DNA of 64,000 nt, taken from contig NZ_VZIZ01000031.1 in assembly GCF_009812035.1 (NCBI RefSeq), forward strand, positions 16,465-80,464, in the 5' to 3' direction. This stretch comes from Psychrobacter nivimaris. Its GTDB lineage: Bacteria; Pseudomonadota; Gammaproteobacteria; Pseudomonadales; Moraxellaceae. Positions 27,473-38,215 of the stretch are shown in pieces. Numbering within the stretch: the first letter of the stretch is position 1; each line of letters opens with the position of its first letter. The notes beneath the pieces are model-generated. The model was not told where the DNA came from. It ran no database searches and saw only the letters and a program-made list of their open reading frames with translations. The position numbers and the translations under genes were made by a program.

Positions 27473-28402
27473 TTAACGAGCATCTCTTTTGGCAAAGATA
27501 TTAGCAACCAATGCACCACTAAAGTTATGCCATACACTAAATATTGCACTAGGTAAGGCAGCGACAGGGTTGAAATAAGTCGCCGCAAGGGCAGCGCCCA
27601 GACCAGAGTTTTGCATGCCCACCTCAATCATAATGGCGCGGCGTTGTTTCTCAGTGAAGCCGGACAAGCGAGCGATTCCATATCCTAAGGTATAACCCAT
27701 CATATTATGTAAGGCAACGACTATAAAGACGATCGCACCACTATCTAAGATGGTCGCTTTAGACACGGCTACCACCGCCGCTATAATGATAGAAATACCC
27801 AATACCGATATCATCGGCAATACCTCGGTGACAAACTCGATCTTTTTACCCAAAAACTTATGGAAGATAACACCCAATAAAATAGGTAAGATGACGATTT
27901 TAGTAATGGTCATCATCATACTGGCCAAATCAATATCAATCAGCTGACCGGCAAATACGTTTAATAGAATAGGGGTCAGAAAAGGTGCAAGCAGGGTAGA
28001 GATAGAAGTAATAGCCACACTCAAAGCTACATCGCCTTTGGCTAAGAACGTAATCACATTACTAGAAGTACCACCCGGGCAACAACCTACCAAGATAACA
28101 CCGACTGCGATTAAAGGATCAAGGTTGAAGATGACCGTTAATAGGTAAGCGATCAAAGGCATGAGCGTGAACTGTGCTAATAGCCCTACCAGTACAGGCT
28201 TTGGTCGTTTGACAATTTCTAGGAAATCTTCCGTTTTGAGTGTCATGCCCATCCCAAACATAATGATGCCAAGTATGGGAACGATTAAAAAAGCCAACGA
28301 GGCAAAAAATGCAGGAAAAATAAATCCCAAAACAGCACTGACCAATGCCCAAATTGCAAAAGTTTTGCCAATCCAACTAGAAAGTAATGCAATCTGATTC
28401 AT
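27473..28402 (-). CDS. Bile acid:sodium symporter family (BASS) transporter
   Basis: A 309-residue inner-membrane transporter with about nine to ten hydrophobic segments. It carries the family's glycine-rich crossover region as VGCCPGGTSSNV, and a second conserved region near LGIARLSG/QNSGLGAA. Bacterial members move organic anions with sodium; some are proposed pantothenate or ketopantoate exporters, but the substrate cannot be read from sequence. I start at MNQIALLSSW (ATG at 28400-28402); upstream in-frame codons would add 52 residues not typical of the family. It lies between metH and a stray metH 3' fragment, and its stop codon abuts that fragment. Confidence 0.88.
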   Translation of the reverse strand: MNQIALLSSWIGKTFAIWALVSAVLGFIFPAFFASLAFLIVPILGIIMFGMGMTLKTEDFLEIVKRPKPVLVGLLAQFTLMPLIAYLLTVIFNLDPLIAVGVILVGCCPGGTSSNVITFLAKGDVALSVAITSISTLLAPFLTPILLNVFAGQLIDIDLASMMMTITKIVILPILLGVIFHKFLGKKIEFVTEVLPMISVLGISIIIAAVVAVSKATILDSGAIVFIVVALHNMMGYTLGYGIARLSGFTEKQRRAIMIEVGMQNSGLGAALAATYFNPVAALPSAIFSVWHNFSGALVANIFAKRDAR

Positions 28403-28529
28403 AGCTGTCTCAAAATAATAAAGTAGACAATAATCTAGCATGGTTCTTGTCAGTAAATGATAAAAGTATTTTGCTATGAACGTAGCGATAAGTTTGCTGA
28501 TAACAAATAAAGGATGCGCCATAAAAAAT

Positions 28530-28556
28530 GGCTTACCCATATTAAATAAGTAAGCC
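28530..28556 (-). terminator. Terminator after metH
   Basis: GGCTTAC (28530-28536) pairs with GTAAGCC (28550-28556), and A/T runs flank both sides. It lies 44 bases past the metH stop on the minus strand. Confidence 0.75.
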
Positions 28557-28599
28557 AAAAAATAACTATCAGGTTTCTATAACTTTATTAGCCAATCGA

Positions 28600-31500
28600 C
28601 TATAAATTCGGATTTAACCACTTCTCAGCTGTCTTCATATCCCAGCCTTTACGCTCAGCATAACTCTCTAACTGATCACGGCTAATTTTTCCGACGTTGA
28701 AATACTCACTATCAGGATGCGAGTAATAGAATCCGCTGACCGATGACGCAGGCCACATCGCATAGCTTTCAGTTAGCGTCGTACCAATAGCATCGACCGT
28801 ACCGAGCCAATCAAACAATTTGCCTTTTTCGGTATGCTCAGGACAGGCAGGGTAGCCAGGCGCAGGGCGTATACCGACGTATTTCTCTTTGATCATCTCA
28901 TCATTGGTAAGTGACTCGGTCGGCTGATAGCCCCAGTACTCTTTACGAATGAGCTCATGTAAATGCTCGGCGAAGGCTTCGGCTAAGCGGTCAGACAGTG
29001 CCTGTACCATGATGGCATTATAGTCATCGCCTGCTGCTTTATATTGCTCAGCAAGCGCTTCTGTACCGACGATTGAGACGGTAAAGCCGCCTAAGTGATC
29101 GGTATGCGTCTCTGATGGCGAGATAAAGTCTGCCAAGCTAAAGTTTGGCTTACCACTTGCCTTGTCGCTTTGCTGACGTAAATGCTCAAACTGATACGCT
29201 GGGCTGCCACCATTTTGTGGGTCATTATCATATACAGTCACGGTGTCTGCGCCAGTGCGGCGAGCAGGCATGAGTTTAAACACCCCTTTGGCTACGATCG
29301 ATTTCTCATCAATCATCTTTTGTAGTAACTCTTCGGCATTTTCAAACAGATCGCGCGCTGCTTCACCGACCACATCATCTTGCAATATTTTCGGGTATTT
29401 ACCGGTCAGGCCCCAAGAGATGAAGAATGGTGTCCAGTCAATATAAGGTAGCAAATTGCTGATTGGATAGTCATCCAATATGACTTGTCCTAGCTTATTT
29501 GGCACTGGTGGCACATAGGTTTCCCAGTCGTACTGAAAGCCAATCTTGACCGATTCGGCATAGGTGACTTTGGCAGCTTTTGGTTGACGCTTAGCCAGAC
29601 GCTCACGCACTTTAACATATTCTTCACGTGTCTCATCGATGAGTGCTTGACGATGCTCTTTTGATAGCAATTTGGTCACCACGCCGACTGAGCGCGAAGC
29701 GTCCGATACATAGATGACGCCATCGTTTTGATATTGCGGCTCGACCTTGACAGCAGTATGCGCTTTCGACGTCGTTGCACCGCCGATCATTAATGGTAGT
29801 GTCATGCCGCGCTCTTGCATCTGCTTGGCGACATAGACCATCTCATCGAGACTTGGAGTAATTAGACCAGACAGACCGATGATATCAACTTTCTCTGCGA
29901 TGGCAGTATCGAGGATTTTTTCACATGGCACCATGACGCCCAGATCGACGATATCATAGCCATTACAGCCAAGCACCACACCGACGATGTTTTTGCCGAT
30001 ATCATGCACGTCGCCTTTGACGGTTGCCATTAGGATTTTACCTTTGACTTCGCCTTCGACTTTTTCCGCTTCGATATATGGGTTTAGCCACGCAACAGAC
30101 TGCTTCATCACGCGGGCAGATTTTACGACTTGCGGTAGGAACATTTTACCAGCACCGAATAGGTCACCGACGATATTCATACCGTCCATGAGCGGCCCTT
30201 CGATGACTTCTAGCGGTTTAGGGTACTTCTCCCATGCTTCTTTGGTATCCGCTTCGATAAAGGTCGTCACGCCTTTGACCAGTGCGTGGGCGATACGTTC
30301 TTCTACCGTGCCTTCGCGCCAGCTCATATCGACAGTACTGTCTTTTTTCTTGCCGCCATCTTGGTAGTTTTCAGCGACCGTCATCAGACGCTCAGTCGCA
30401 TCTTGACCAGTTTCACCTTGATTGCGGTTGAGCATCACATCCTCAATGGCGTCGCGCGCCTCTTTGGGGATGTCGTCATAGACCTCGAGCATGGCAGGGT
30501 TGACGATGCCCATCGTGAGGCCGTTTTGGATCGCGTGGTACAAAAACACCGAGTTGATCGCTTCACGGATGGGGTTGCCGCGAAAGCTAAAGGAGACGTT
30601 GGACACGCCGCCTGAGACCATGGCATTGGGCAAGTTTTGGGTGATCCAGCGTGTGGCGTTGATGAAGTCTGCGCCGTAGTTGTTGTGCTCGGTGATGCCT
30701 GTGGCGACTGCAAAGATATTGGGGTCAAAGATGATGTCTTCACTAGGGAAGCCCACTTCATCGACCAGTACGTCATAGCTACGCTTGGATATCTCGATTT
30801 TGCGCTCGTAGGTGTCCGCTTGTCCGTCTTCATCAAATGCCATGACGATAATCGCGGCACCATAACGCATGCATAATTTGGCTCGCTCAACGAACTCAGC
30901 ATGGCCTTCTTTTAGCGAGATAGAGTTGACGACCGATTTACCCTGCGTACGTTTAAGACCTTCTTCGATAATGTCCCATTTAGATGAGTCGATCATCAGT
31001 GGCACACGGCTGATATCTGGTTCGCCTGAAACCAAGTTGACGAAGTGAATCATCGCTTGCTTGGAGTCAAGCATGCCTTCGTCCATATTGATATCGACGA
31101 TTTGCGCGCCGCCCTCGACCTGATCACGCGCGACATCGAGTGCTTCGGTATAGGCCTCGGTTTTAATCAAACGTAGGAATTTTTTAGAGCCTGTGACGTT
31201 GGTACGCTCACCGACATTGACGAACAAGCTATCAGAGTTGATGGTAAATGGTTCGAGTCCTGACAAGCGGCAGGCAGGTGCTATCTCAGGGATGACACGC
31301 GGCGGATAGTTCGCCACGACTTTAGCGATTTGACGGATATGCTCGGGCGTTGTACCACAGCAGCCACCGACGATATTTAAGATACCTGCTTTGGCAAACC
31401 CTTCGAGTAGGGCAGCGGTTTCTTCAGCGGTTTCATCATACTCACCAAACTCATTGGGCAGGCCAGCGTTTGGATGCGCAGAGACGTAAGTATCAGCGAT

Positions 31501-32403
31501 GTTTGACAATGTCTGAATATGTGGGCGCAGCGCATCAGCACCAAGCGCACAGTTAAATCCAACGGATAGAGGCTTTGCATGGCGGATAGAGTTATAAAAC
31601 GCCTCAGCTGTTTGACCAGATAGCGTGCGACCTGACGCATCGGTAATCGTACCCGAAATCATGATTGGCAACTCAAAGCCAATATCGTCAAATACACCAG
31701 TGATCGCAAATATCGCCGCTTTGGCATTTAGCGTATCAAAGATCGTCTCAATCAAAATAATATCGACGCCGCCTTCTATCAGGCACAAAGTCGCTTCACG
31801 GTAGTTGAGTACCAACTCATCAAAGGTAATATTACGAAATGCAGGATCATTGACATCAGGCGATAGTGAGCACGTGCGTGAAGTCGGGCCAACAACACCC
31901 GCAACGAAGCGCGGCTTCTCAGGCGTTTTTGCGGTAAATTCATCCGCCGCTGCTCTAGCAATCTTGGCTGCTGTCCTATTTAGTTCTGGCACTAGGTACT
32001 GCATGTCATAGTCAGCCATCGACAGACGCGTACCGTTAAAGGTATTGGTCTCGATGATATCAGCACCCGCTAGCAGATGATCGTGATGAATGTCTTTAAT
32101 CATGTGCGGCTGAGTCAGTACCAGTAGATCGTTGTTGCCGCGTACATCTTGGTCGATATCAGCAAAACGCTCACCACGATAATCTGCTTCTTCTAACTTA
32201 TAGGTCTGAATCTGCGTACCCATCGCACCATCTAACATCAAAATGCGTGATGCCATCTGCTCAGTAATACGGGCACGAGCGGTTAGTTGCTGCTCTTTAA
32301 ACGGAAATACAGCAGGTGGTGTTAATATAAAGTCATTAGCGGATGAGGAACTAGAGGCGGTATCGATATGAGAATCGTTTGGTGAGGTCGTCGTTGGAAT
32401 CAT
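28600..32403 (-). CDS. metH: Cobalamin-dependent methionine synthase
   Basis: MetH transfers the methyl group of 5-methyltetrahydrofolate to homocysteine through cobalamin. At 1267 residues it is full length. In order: homocysteine domain (about 30-360, with zinc cysteines in FNCALG and [10 protein letters not shown]), pterin-binding domain (about 390-650, with [13 protein letters not shown] at its start), helical cap and B12-binding domain (about 680-920, with [13 protein letters not shown] supplying the cobalt-ligating histidine), and C-terminal activation domain (about 950-1267, with [12 protein letters not shown]) for SAM-dependent reactivation by a flavodoxin system. The ribosome-binding site is weak. 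I saw no recognisable cobalamin or SAM riboswitch in the upstream 570 bases. A second copy of its last 43 codons lies beyond the symporter gene. Confidence 0.97.
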   Translation of the reverse strand: MIPTTTSPNDSHIDTASSSSSANDFILTPPAVFPFKEQQLTARARITEQMASRILMLDGAMGTQIQTYKLEEADYRGERFADIDQDVRGNNDLLVLTQPHMIKDIHHDHLLAGADIIETNTFNGTRLSMADYDMQYLVPELNRTAAKIARAAADEFTAKTPEKPRFVAGVVGPTSRTCSLSPDVNDPAFRNITFDELVLNYREATLCLIEGGVDIILIETIFDTLNAKAAIFAITGVFDDIGFELPIMISGTITDASGRTLSGQTAEAFYNSIRHAKPLSVGFNCALGADALRPHIQTLSNIADTYVSAHPNAGLPNEFGEYDETAEETAALLEGFAKAGILNIVGGCCGTTPEHIRQIAKVVANYPPRVIPEIAPACRLSGLEPFTINSDSLFVNVGERTNVTGSKKFLRLIKTEAYTEALDVARDQVEGGAQIVDINMDEGMLDSKQAMIHFVNLVSGEPDISRVPLMIDSSKWDIIEEGLKRTQGKSVVNSISLKEGHAEFVERAKLCMRYGAAIIVMAFDEDGQADTYERKIEISKRSYDVLVDEVGFPSEDIIFDPNIFAVATGITEHNNYGADFINATRWITQNLPNAMVSGGVSNVSFSFRGNPIREAINSVFLYHAIQNGLTMGIVNPAMLEVYDDIPKEARDAIEDVMLNRNQGETGQDATERLMTVAENYQDGGKKKDSTVDMSWREGTVEERIAHALVKGVTTFIEADTKEAWEKYPKPLEVIEGPLMDGMNIVGDLFGAGKMFLPQVVKSARVMKQSVAWLNPYIEAEKVEGEVKGKILMATVKGDVHDIGKNIVGVVLGCNGYDIVDLGVMVPCEKILDTAIAEKVDIIGLSGLITPSLDEMVYVAKQMQERGMTLPLMIGGATTSKAHTAVKVEPQYQNDGVIYVSDASRSVGVVTKLLSKEHRQALIDETREEYVKVRERLAKRQPKAAKVTYAESVKIGFQYDWETYVPPVPNKLGQVILDDYPISNLLPYIDWTPFFISWGLTGKYPKILQDDVVGEAARDLFENAEELLQKMIDEKSIVAKGVFKLMPARRTGADTVTVYDNDPQNGGSPAYQFEHLRQQSDKASGKPNFSLADFISPSETHTDHLGGFTVSIVGTEALAEQYKAAGDDYNAIMVQALSDRLAEAFAEHLHELIRKEYWGYQPTESLTNDEMIKEKYVGIRPAPGYPACPEHTEKGKLFDWLGTVDAIGTTLTESYAMWPASSVSGFYYSHPDSEYFNVGKISRDQLESYAERKGWDMKTAEKWLNPNL

Positions 32404-32973
32404 AGGTGTGCTGCTTATATCGTAATTATTAAAAAAAGAAGGAATAACAAACCAGTAGCGTGCAGGGTCTCACGAAGAGGACCGCAAATTTGCATTATTT
32501 TAGCATGAAAAGTTTGCTACATAGGGATACTGCATATTCCTCTTTGGCAATAGATAAATAGGAGGAGAGCTAAGTAACAAAGTAAGACATCAGAGTCTAT
32601 TTCATAAAGCAGATACGCACAAATGAATATCATTTCGCTAAGGGGTTACATAAAGCTTTTCTTTTGCAAATGAAAGCCAACGGGAACGCCCAGAAGTCAG
32701 ACAGAATTTACACCCATACCACAAAAAATTGCGCAAAGTCAGGTTGATAAAGATTGCTTACATGTTAATTTAATTTCAGAAATACAAGGTCTTAGTAAGT
32801 CCTACTTATAAATACAGGCTCATTTATTAGCAATAACTTGTATCAACAGTATCGGTATTAGCAGTGCAATACGCTGAGCAAATGGCATTAGCAGGCAGGA
32901 TGATCTGTAAGACAGTAATAGCATAGTTGAAACAATACCAATCAAAGAAATTCAAATCATTAAGGAAAATGTT
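32404..32973. other. Divergent intergenic region between metH and a fasciclin gene
   Basis: 570 bases without a convincing gene. Close to metH, on the minus strand, a small hairpin can form from GGTCCTC and GAGACC (about 32465-32486); it could be a 5'-leader element but matches no riboswitch I know. The last 20 bases hold AAGGAAAA, the ribosome-binding site of the fasciclin gene. Otherwise I see nothing. Confidence 0.5.
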
Positions 32974-33528
32974 ATGAAACTTACTAAAATTGCCACCATC
33001 GGTACATTGGCTATCTCAATTGCAGGTCTAAGTGCTTGTAATAATATGATGCCAGCAAAGACGGGTGATATGAAAGCACCAATGCACAGTCAGAGTACGG
33101 CTAAGATGAATGTTGTACAAATTGCGCAAAGCAATCCTGATTTCTCAGTATTGGTAGAAGCGGTACAAGCAGCAGGTCTAGTCGATATGTTGTCTGACCC
33201 TAACGCTCACTATACGGTATTTGCACCAACCAATGCTGCCTTTATGCAAGCATTGCAAGAAACAGGCATGACCAAAGCACAGCTATTCGCTAATAAGCCA
33301 CTATTAACCAAAGTATTGGGTTATCACGTAATCGCGGGTGATATGGCTATGTATGCCAAAGATGTGAAGCCTGGCAACGTGATGACTGCTAGTAAAGACA
33401 CGTTGATGGTAACCAAAGAAGGCAAATTAATGGATGAAAACGGTCGCACAACGAATATCGTGAAGACTGATATCGCTGCCAACAATGGTGTTGTCCATGT
33501 AATCGATAGAGTGTTGTTGCCTAAATAA
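32974..33528 (+). CDS. Fasciclin-domain lipoprotein 1
   Basis: A 184-residue secreted protein. The signal peptide ends in a lipobox-like LSACN, so it is probably a lipoprotein. The mature part is one fasciclin (FAS1) domain: it opens with VVQIAQSNPDFSVLVEAVQAAGL, has the H1 box YTVFAPTNAAF, a central YHVIAGDM, and ends with the H2 box NGVVHVIDRVLLP. Such domains mediate adhesion or matrix contacts, but bacterial roles are poorly known. AAGGA precedes the ATG. A remnant and a second intact fasciclin gene follow, which implies past tandem duplication. Confidence 0.92.
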   Translation: MKLTKIATIGTLAISIAGLSACNNMMPAKTGDMKAPMHSQSTAKMNVVQIAQSNPDFSVLVEAVQAAGLVDMLSDPNAHYTVFAPTNAAFMQALQETGMTKAQLFANKPLLTKVLGYHVIAGDMAMYAKDVKPGNVMTASKDTLMVTKEGKLMDENGRTTNIVKTDIAANNGVVHVIDRVLLPK

Positions 33529-33571
33529 TTTTTAACTGAGGCATACCAACTGTATTTATTATAAGACTAAG

Positions 33572-33616
33572 CAGCCATTGTTTGTGGTGATTTCATTATC
33601 AGACAATGGCTGTTTT
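33572..33616 (+). terminator. Terminator after fasciclin gene 1
   Basis: CAGCCATTGT (33572-33581) and ACAATGGCTG (33603-33612) are perfect complements with a 21-base loop, followed by TTTT. Confidence 0.75.
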
Positions 33617-33721
33617 AGACTTTAGAGCTTTATCTATATAAGTTTCTATTTAGGTTGGAATTTTTTAAATAAAAATCCGAAAATAGTTAATCCACATCAT
33701 TTTGTCTGAAAAATCGCAATA

Positions 33722-33781
33722 ACTGATATACAAGCAAACAATGCTATATACGTGATTGATACAGTGTTGCTACCTAAGTAA
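33722..33781 (+). pseudogene. Remnant of a third fasciclin gene (C-terminal end only)
   Basis: Reading from 33722 gives TDIQANNAIYVIDTVLLPK and a stop. This aligns residue for residue with the end of fasciclin protein 1 (TDIAANNGVVHVIDRVLLPK region). No start codon or upstream FAS1 sequence is recognisable in the preceding ~100 bases. It is a decayed tandem copy between the two intact genes. Confidence 0.8.
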
Positions 33782-33951
33782 ATACCATTTAAAAATTAAA
33801 CAGTTAGACTGAGAACTATCAATATAACGGACCAAATAGTATGACTAAGTAATTGATACATTTATCAATCATTAGTCGCCATTATATTTATCGAAAGTTA
33901 TTAATTTAAATAAATCCCTTAATCAATTATTTATCCAAAAAGGAATTACCT

Positions 33952-34557
33952 ATGTTAAAGAAGAACTTGTTATCTATCGCAGTTGTAACCGCAGCCATGT
34001 CACTAGCAGCGTGTAACGATACTGAAACTGTTGCAGAGCCAACTGAACCAGAAGCGACTGAAGAGATGGCAGTTGAGCCAGTTGCTGAGACAGAAGCTGT
34101 TGAAGCAGAACCAATGGCCGAAATGGATATGGAAGCGACTCAAACTATCGCTGAAATCGCAGCAGAGAACGAAAACCTAACTATCCTAACCGCTGCGCTA
34201 CAGGCTGCTGGTCTTGATACTATGCTAATGGAAGAAACTAAGCATACTGTATTTGCCCCAACTGATGATGCGTTTGCGCCAGTACTAGAAAAATTAGGCG
34301 TGACTAAAGAAGAGTTATTGGCCAATACAGACTTGTTAAAAACTGTTCTTCCTTACCATGTACTAGCAATGGAAGTTAAAGCGGCTGATATCCCATACGG
34401 TACTGAGATCGAAACAGCGAACGGTAAAACCATTACTATTAGTGAAGACAACGTAATTACTGATGCTACTGGTAACACAGCAAATATCACTGGTACAGAT
34501 ATCATGGCAACCAATGGTGTGGTCCACACTATCGATGCAGTATTAATGCCTGAATAA
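33952..34557 (+). CDS. Fasciclin-domain lipoprotein 2
   Basis: A 201-residue lipoprotein with signal peptide and lipobox LAACN. A very acidic linker rich in Glu, Ala, Pro and Thr (about 20-65) separates the lipid anchor from one FAS1 domain. The domain has IAEIAAENENLTILTAALQAAGL, HTVFAPTDDAF, YHVLAMEV and a final NGVVHTIDAVLMPE. The acidic linker is absent from paralogue 1 and may serve as a flexible spacer. AAAAGGA lies eight bases upstream of the ATG. Expressed separately from copy 1, with its own terminator. Confidence 0.92.
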   Translation: MLKKNLLSIAVVTAAMSLAACNDTETVAEPTEPEATEEMAVEPVAETEAVEAEPMAEMDMEATQTIAEIAAENENLTILTAALQAAGLDTMLMEETKHTVFAPTDDAFAPVLEKLGVTKEELLANTDLLKTVLPYHVLAMEVKAADIPYGTEIETANGKTITISEDNVITDATGNTANITGTDIMATNGVVHTIDAVLMPE

Positions 34558-34597
34558 GCTATTTATTATATGTAGATTCATAATCTATAAATTAAAG

Positions 34598-34626
34598 AAA
34601 GCCTGGCCATTGCGCTAGGCTTTTTT
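34598..34626 (+). terminator. Terminator after fasciclin gene 2
   Basis: AAAGCCT (34598-34604) pairs with AGGCTTT (34617-34623) with further internal G-C pairs, followed by a T-run. Confidence 0.75.
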
Positions 34627-34890
34627 ACGTCTATGAATTAAAAATAGGGGAACTGTAGTTTACCTATACTGGTACGGCTACCTAATAAAAATAAGGTCAT
34701 AAAACACTAAGGTAAGATTTATAAGAGAGGATGAAAAAAAATAAGGTGACTGTCATATATTATTTCAAAGACAGCTTAACTTTAGAAAATAAAAGGGTAG
34801 CTTTAAGGTATTAAATCAGTTTGTATGAACGTAGGTTTTGATGTTTTCTCGGTAAGCTATTCTGTAGTGGTGTAGAAAACTATCCAAACA

Positions 34891-34925
34891 AAAAAGCCCG
34901 AGAACATGGTCTCGGGCTTTTTTTT
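34891..34925 (-). terminator. Strong terminator after the alanine symporter gene
   Basis: Perfect 13-base arms at 34891-34903 and 34910-34922 (A-run, GCCCGAGA and complement), six-base loop, A- and T-runs outside. It lies 37 bases past the symporter stop and could stop transcription from both sides. The ~230 bases between it and the fasciclin terminator hold nothing I recognise. Confidence 0.9.
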
Positions 34926-34962
34926 ATTCAATAAGATTAAGGAGCAATCTTACTAAATCGAC

Positions 34963-36510
34963 TTACACTTTATCTTTACGTAATGGGTCAGCGTTCATGC
35001 TTTTTTGCTGTGCTAGATGACGCTCTTCCCAATACGGTGCGTTTTTGATACCGAATTTAGCAGGATCAAAACTATAGAGAGTTACGCCAGCTTTACGCTG
35101 AGCTTCATAGTCTTTAAGCATAGTAAGGGTTGGACGAGCCACGATGAAGATGACAAGAATACCAACAATGTTAAGCCAAGCCATAAGACCAACACCGATA
35201 TCACCGATTGCCCAGATATAACCAGCTGAGTTTAGACCACCATAAGCAACCATCGCCATGATAAGCACTTTCACTAGGAATAGACCAGTTCTGTTCGCAC
35301 TACGACCGAGGAAACGTGTTAAGTAAGCGACGTTTACTTCAGCGATGTAGTAGTAAGCCAAAATCGTTGTAAAGGCAAAGAAGAATACAGCGATTGCGAT
35401 AAAGGCATTACCAAACGTACCGTATACAGATTCCATTGCCATTTGCGTGAACGCAGGAGCATTGATTTCAGTAGTAGCAGCAACGTTCTGTACGATGAAC
35501 TGACCATCTGGTAGCGTACCTTGAATGTTGTACATACCAGTAGACAAGATCATGAATGCAGTAGCAGAACATACTAGTAATGTATCAACATATACTGAGA
35601 ATGCCTGAACGAGACCCTGCTGTGATGGATGCTCAACTTCAGCAGCAGCAGCAGCGTGAGGACCTGTACCCTGACCAGCTTCGTTAGAGTAGATACCACG
35701 TTTCACACCCCAACCGATAGCAGCACCAAAACCTGCTTGTGCAGTGAATGCATCACCAACGATCATACCAAATACATCTGGAATCAAGCTGAAGTTGCTG
35801 AACATGATGATTAGCGCTAGGGCAATATAACCTAATGCCATAAAAGGTACTGCAAACTCAGTAAAGGTTGCAATACGCTTAATACCACCAAAGATGATGA
35901 TACCTAGCACGACTAAGATGATAGCCAAGCCGACCAAACGCATAGAGCCAACTTCTAGGCCTGCAACGTTCATGATCGTACCTTCGCCCATTACCTGTGC
36001 AAATGCACTGATAACACCGTTCGCCTGTACACCAGGTAAGAACATACCACATGATAAAATAGAAGCGATTGCGAAGAGGATGCCGTACCACTTTTGACCA
36101 AGGGCACGTTCAAAGTAATAAGCTGGGCCACCGCGATATTCGCCAGTTACCACATCTTTTTCTTTATAAATTTGAGCAAGAGTAGATTCGACATAGGCTG
36201 TAGATGCGCCTAGAAAAGCTACGACCCACATCCAGAATACGGCACCTGGGCCACCGAAGCCGATAGCAGCAGCTACCCCAGCGATGTTACCCATACCCAC
36301 ACGACCGGCGAGTGAGACGGCAAGTGCCTGAAATGATGAGATACCCTGTGCACTAGATTTACCAGTGAATAGGAGTTTGATCATCTCACCGAATAGACGT
36401 ACTTGTACAAAGCGCGTCATAATGGAATAGAACAGACCGGCACCCAAGCAGAGATAAATCAGCGCTGGGCTCCAGATAATTCCATTTACTAAGTTAACTA
36501 AACCTTCCAT
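34963..36510 (-). CDS. Alanine/glycine:cation symporter (AGCS family)
   Basis: A 515-residue inner-membrane transporter that probably imports alanine or glycine with sodium. It has about eleven hydrophobic segments. Family features include an N-terminal LVNGIIWSPALIYLCLGAGLFYSI, the conserved LAGRVGMGNIAGVAAAIGFGGPGAVFWMW region split over the substrate site, and RGIYSNEAGQGTGPHAAAAA. The C-terminal ~45 residues are cytosolic and charged. AGGAAC precedes the ATG. It is a single gene with its own strong terminator and a 950-base upstream gap. Confidence 0.93.
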   Translation of the reverse strand: MEGLVNLVNGIIWSPALIYLCLGAGLFYSIMTRFVQVRLFGEMIKLLFTGKSSAQGISSFQALAVSLAGRVGMGNIAGVAAAIGFGGPGAVFWMWVVAFLGASTAYVESTLAQIYKEKDVVTGEYRGGPAYYFERALGQKWYGILFAIASILSCGMFLPGVQANGVISAFAQVMGEGTIMNVAGLEVGSMRLVGLAIILVVLGIIIFGGIKRIATFTEFAVPFMALGYIALALIIMFSNFSLIPDVFGMIVGDAFTAQAGFGAAIGWGVKRGIYSNEAGQGTGPHAAAAAEVEHPSQQGLVQAFSVYVDTLLVCSATAFMILSTGMYNIQGTLPDGQFIVQNVAATTEINAPAFTQMAMESVYGTFGNAFIAIAVFFFAFTTILAYYYIAEVNVAYLTRFLGRSANRTGLFLVKVLIMAMVAYGGLNSAGYIWAIGDIGVGLMAWLNIVGILVIFIVARPTLTMLKDYEAQRKAGVTLYSFDPAKFGIKNAPYWEERHLAQQKSMNADPLRKDKV

Positions 36511-37459
36511 ATTTATGTTCCTAGTACTGTCTCAAGGTGGCACTGTTTGCTAGGAGTAAACTAACTGGTTAACTTACTTATTTAAGTTAAGCAGTTAAAG
36601 TCTCTGCATCGACTTATTTGTTGTCTAAGTCTCATGTGCTTGGCCACCAAGAATGGACTGTAGTTGTCTGTATTTACCCGCGTATCTCGTCAGTAATACG
36701 GACTATTTGCATAGCGCTTATCACTGACAATATTAATATCAGCTGCGTTTACTATTATTCTACAACCTCAACTACTGCGGTCTTCTATCATCATGTTATA
36801 CATCAGATGAGTCATAAGTTGACCGGCGGATAAAACAGGCGGTTATATAATTAAATATCCATCACCATGATGGCATTCAACTTACTATGAGCTGTCTTGA
36901 ATAAATACATGACTGGTATGGCGAATTGACAGTATTTAGCGATAATTTGACAGTTAATTGATGTTTTTATTAAGAAATTAACAACTCGCTAATACTAATC
37001 AAACTATAAGTCCACTACCAAATGTATTCAAACCGTACGGCTACGTAACTGCAATTTGCCATATTTTTGTACTAATTACTAGAAATTTCTTTATAGACAG
37101 TAGATATATTCATATTTCATTTGGCAGATACATTAGCAAGATTTGGATAATATATAAATAATTGTTTGTACTTTCATAACATTTAGTCTGATTCCTCTAG
37201 ACTGCTAGATTTTTGCTCTATATCTATCATGATAAAAACGCGTTATCGTTGACACTATGCGGTTGTGTTTTGGTAACGACCAATTGTAAAAAGCCGTGTA
37301 TAACGCCATCATTAGGACAACTTCTTTTGATATCATGCTGATAGAGTGATGCGCAGATATACAGTATATAGAGTGCATGACTGCCGTATGAATACCAAGA
37401 AAACTTAAAAATATTAAAAACGTGGTACTGGATATTTATCATTATTAGGAGAATCAACA
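36511..37459. other. Long divergent intergenic region (949 bases)
   Basis: This AT-rich stretch lies between the alanine symporter and lemA. Short frames of 60-78 codons exist but have no ribosome-binding site or protein-like composition. It must hold the divergent promoters for both neighbours, with AGGAGA of lemA at its right end. I found no RNA gene or long repeat. Confidence 0.5.
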
Positions 37460-38092
37460 ATGACGCGTAAATCTATTATGAAGCCGATGTTGCTAGCCGC
37501 TTTATTGACAACTTCTACGGTTGGTCTCAGCGGCTGTGGCTACAATAACCTGCAGGCACAAGATGAGCAGGTCACTGCTTCATGGTCAGAAGTGGTCAAC
37601 CAGTATCAGCGCCGTTCTGATTTGGTGCCAAACTTAGTCAAAGTCGTACAGCAATATGCCGATCAAGAGCAAGAGGTCTTCACCCAAGTGGCAGAAGCTC
37701 GCTCACGTGCGGGCGGTATCACGGTGACGCCAGAAGTACTCAATGATCCAGAAGCGATGGAGCGTTATGCAGCAGCGCAAGAGCAGATGACAGGTGCGTT
37801 ATCGCGTTTGATGGCGGTGTCTGAGCGTTATCCAGATCTAAAGTCAGATGCATTGTTTCAAGATTTGCAAGCACAGTTAGAAGGTACTGAGAACCGTATT
37901 GCTGTTGCTCGTAACCGTTATATTCAAGAAGTGCAGGGATACAATACAACGGTACGTCAGTTCCCAACCAACATCACTGCAAAAGTATTTGGTATGGACA
38001 CTAAGCCCAACTTTAGTGTGGCCAATGAAGAGGCGATTTCAACCGCACCAAGTGTTGATTTTGGCGATTCTACAGAAAAGTCAGCTGAATAA
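37460..38092 (+). CDS. lemA: LemA family lipoprotein
   Basis: A 210-residue LemA protein. The signal sequence ends with the lipobox LSGC, so it is probably membrane-anchored by lipid rather than by the usual uncleaved helix. The conserved core is present: YNNLQAQDEQVTASWSEVVNQYQRRSDLVPNLVKVV, then a helical region and ENRIAVARNRYIQEVQGYNTTVRQFPTN. The function is unknown. Genes for LemA are commonly followed by TPM-domain genes, as here (two of them), so they probably act together at the cell envelope. AGGAGA lies eight bases before the ATG. Confidence 0.93.
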   Translation: MTRKSIMKPMLLAALLTTSTVGLSGCGYNNLQAQDEQVTASWSEVVNQYQRRSDLVPNLVKVVQQYADQEQEVFTQVAEARSRAGGITVTPEVLNDPEAMERYAAAQEQMTGALSRLMAVSERYPDLKSDALFQDLQAQLEGTENRIAVARNRYIQEVQGYNTTVRQFPTNITAKVFGMDTKPNFSVANEEAISTAPSVDFGDSTEKSAE

Positions 38093-38215
38093 AATTTAGA
38101 ATGAACGTGAAGACAGAGCGGCATAGGCAGCTCTGTTTATTTAGCTAATGGTTTGATAATGATTAGTTAGAGTCTATCAATTGGTAAAGATGTTATCTGA
38201 GGTGGTATAGATTAG

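Noticed and set aside
32465..32520. Possible SAH or cobalamin riboswitch upstream of metH
   Set aside because: A small hairpin can form, but I could not match it to the conserved cores of known SAH, SAM or cobalamin riboswitches.
36618..36833. Short frame in the 950-base gap before lemA
   Set aside because: Low-complexity, no ribosome-binding site, and it resembles random AT-rich sequence; kept as intergenic.
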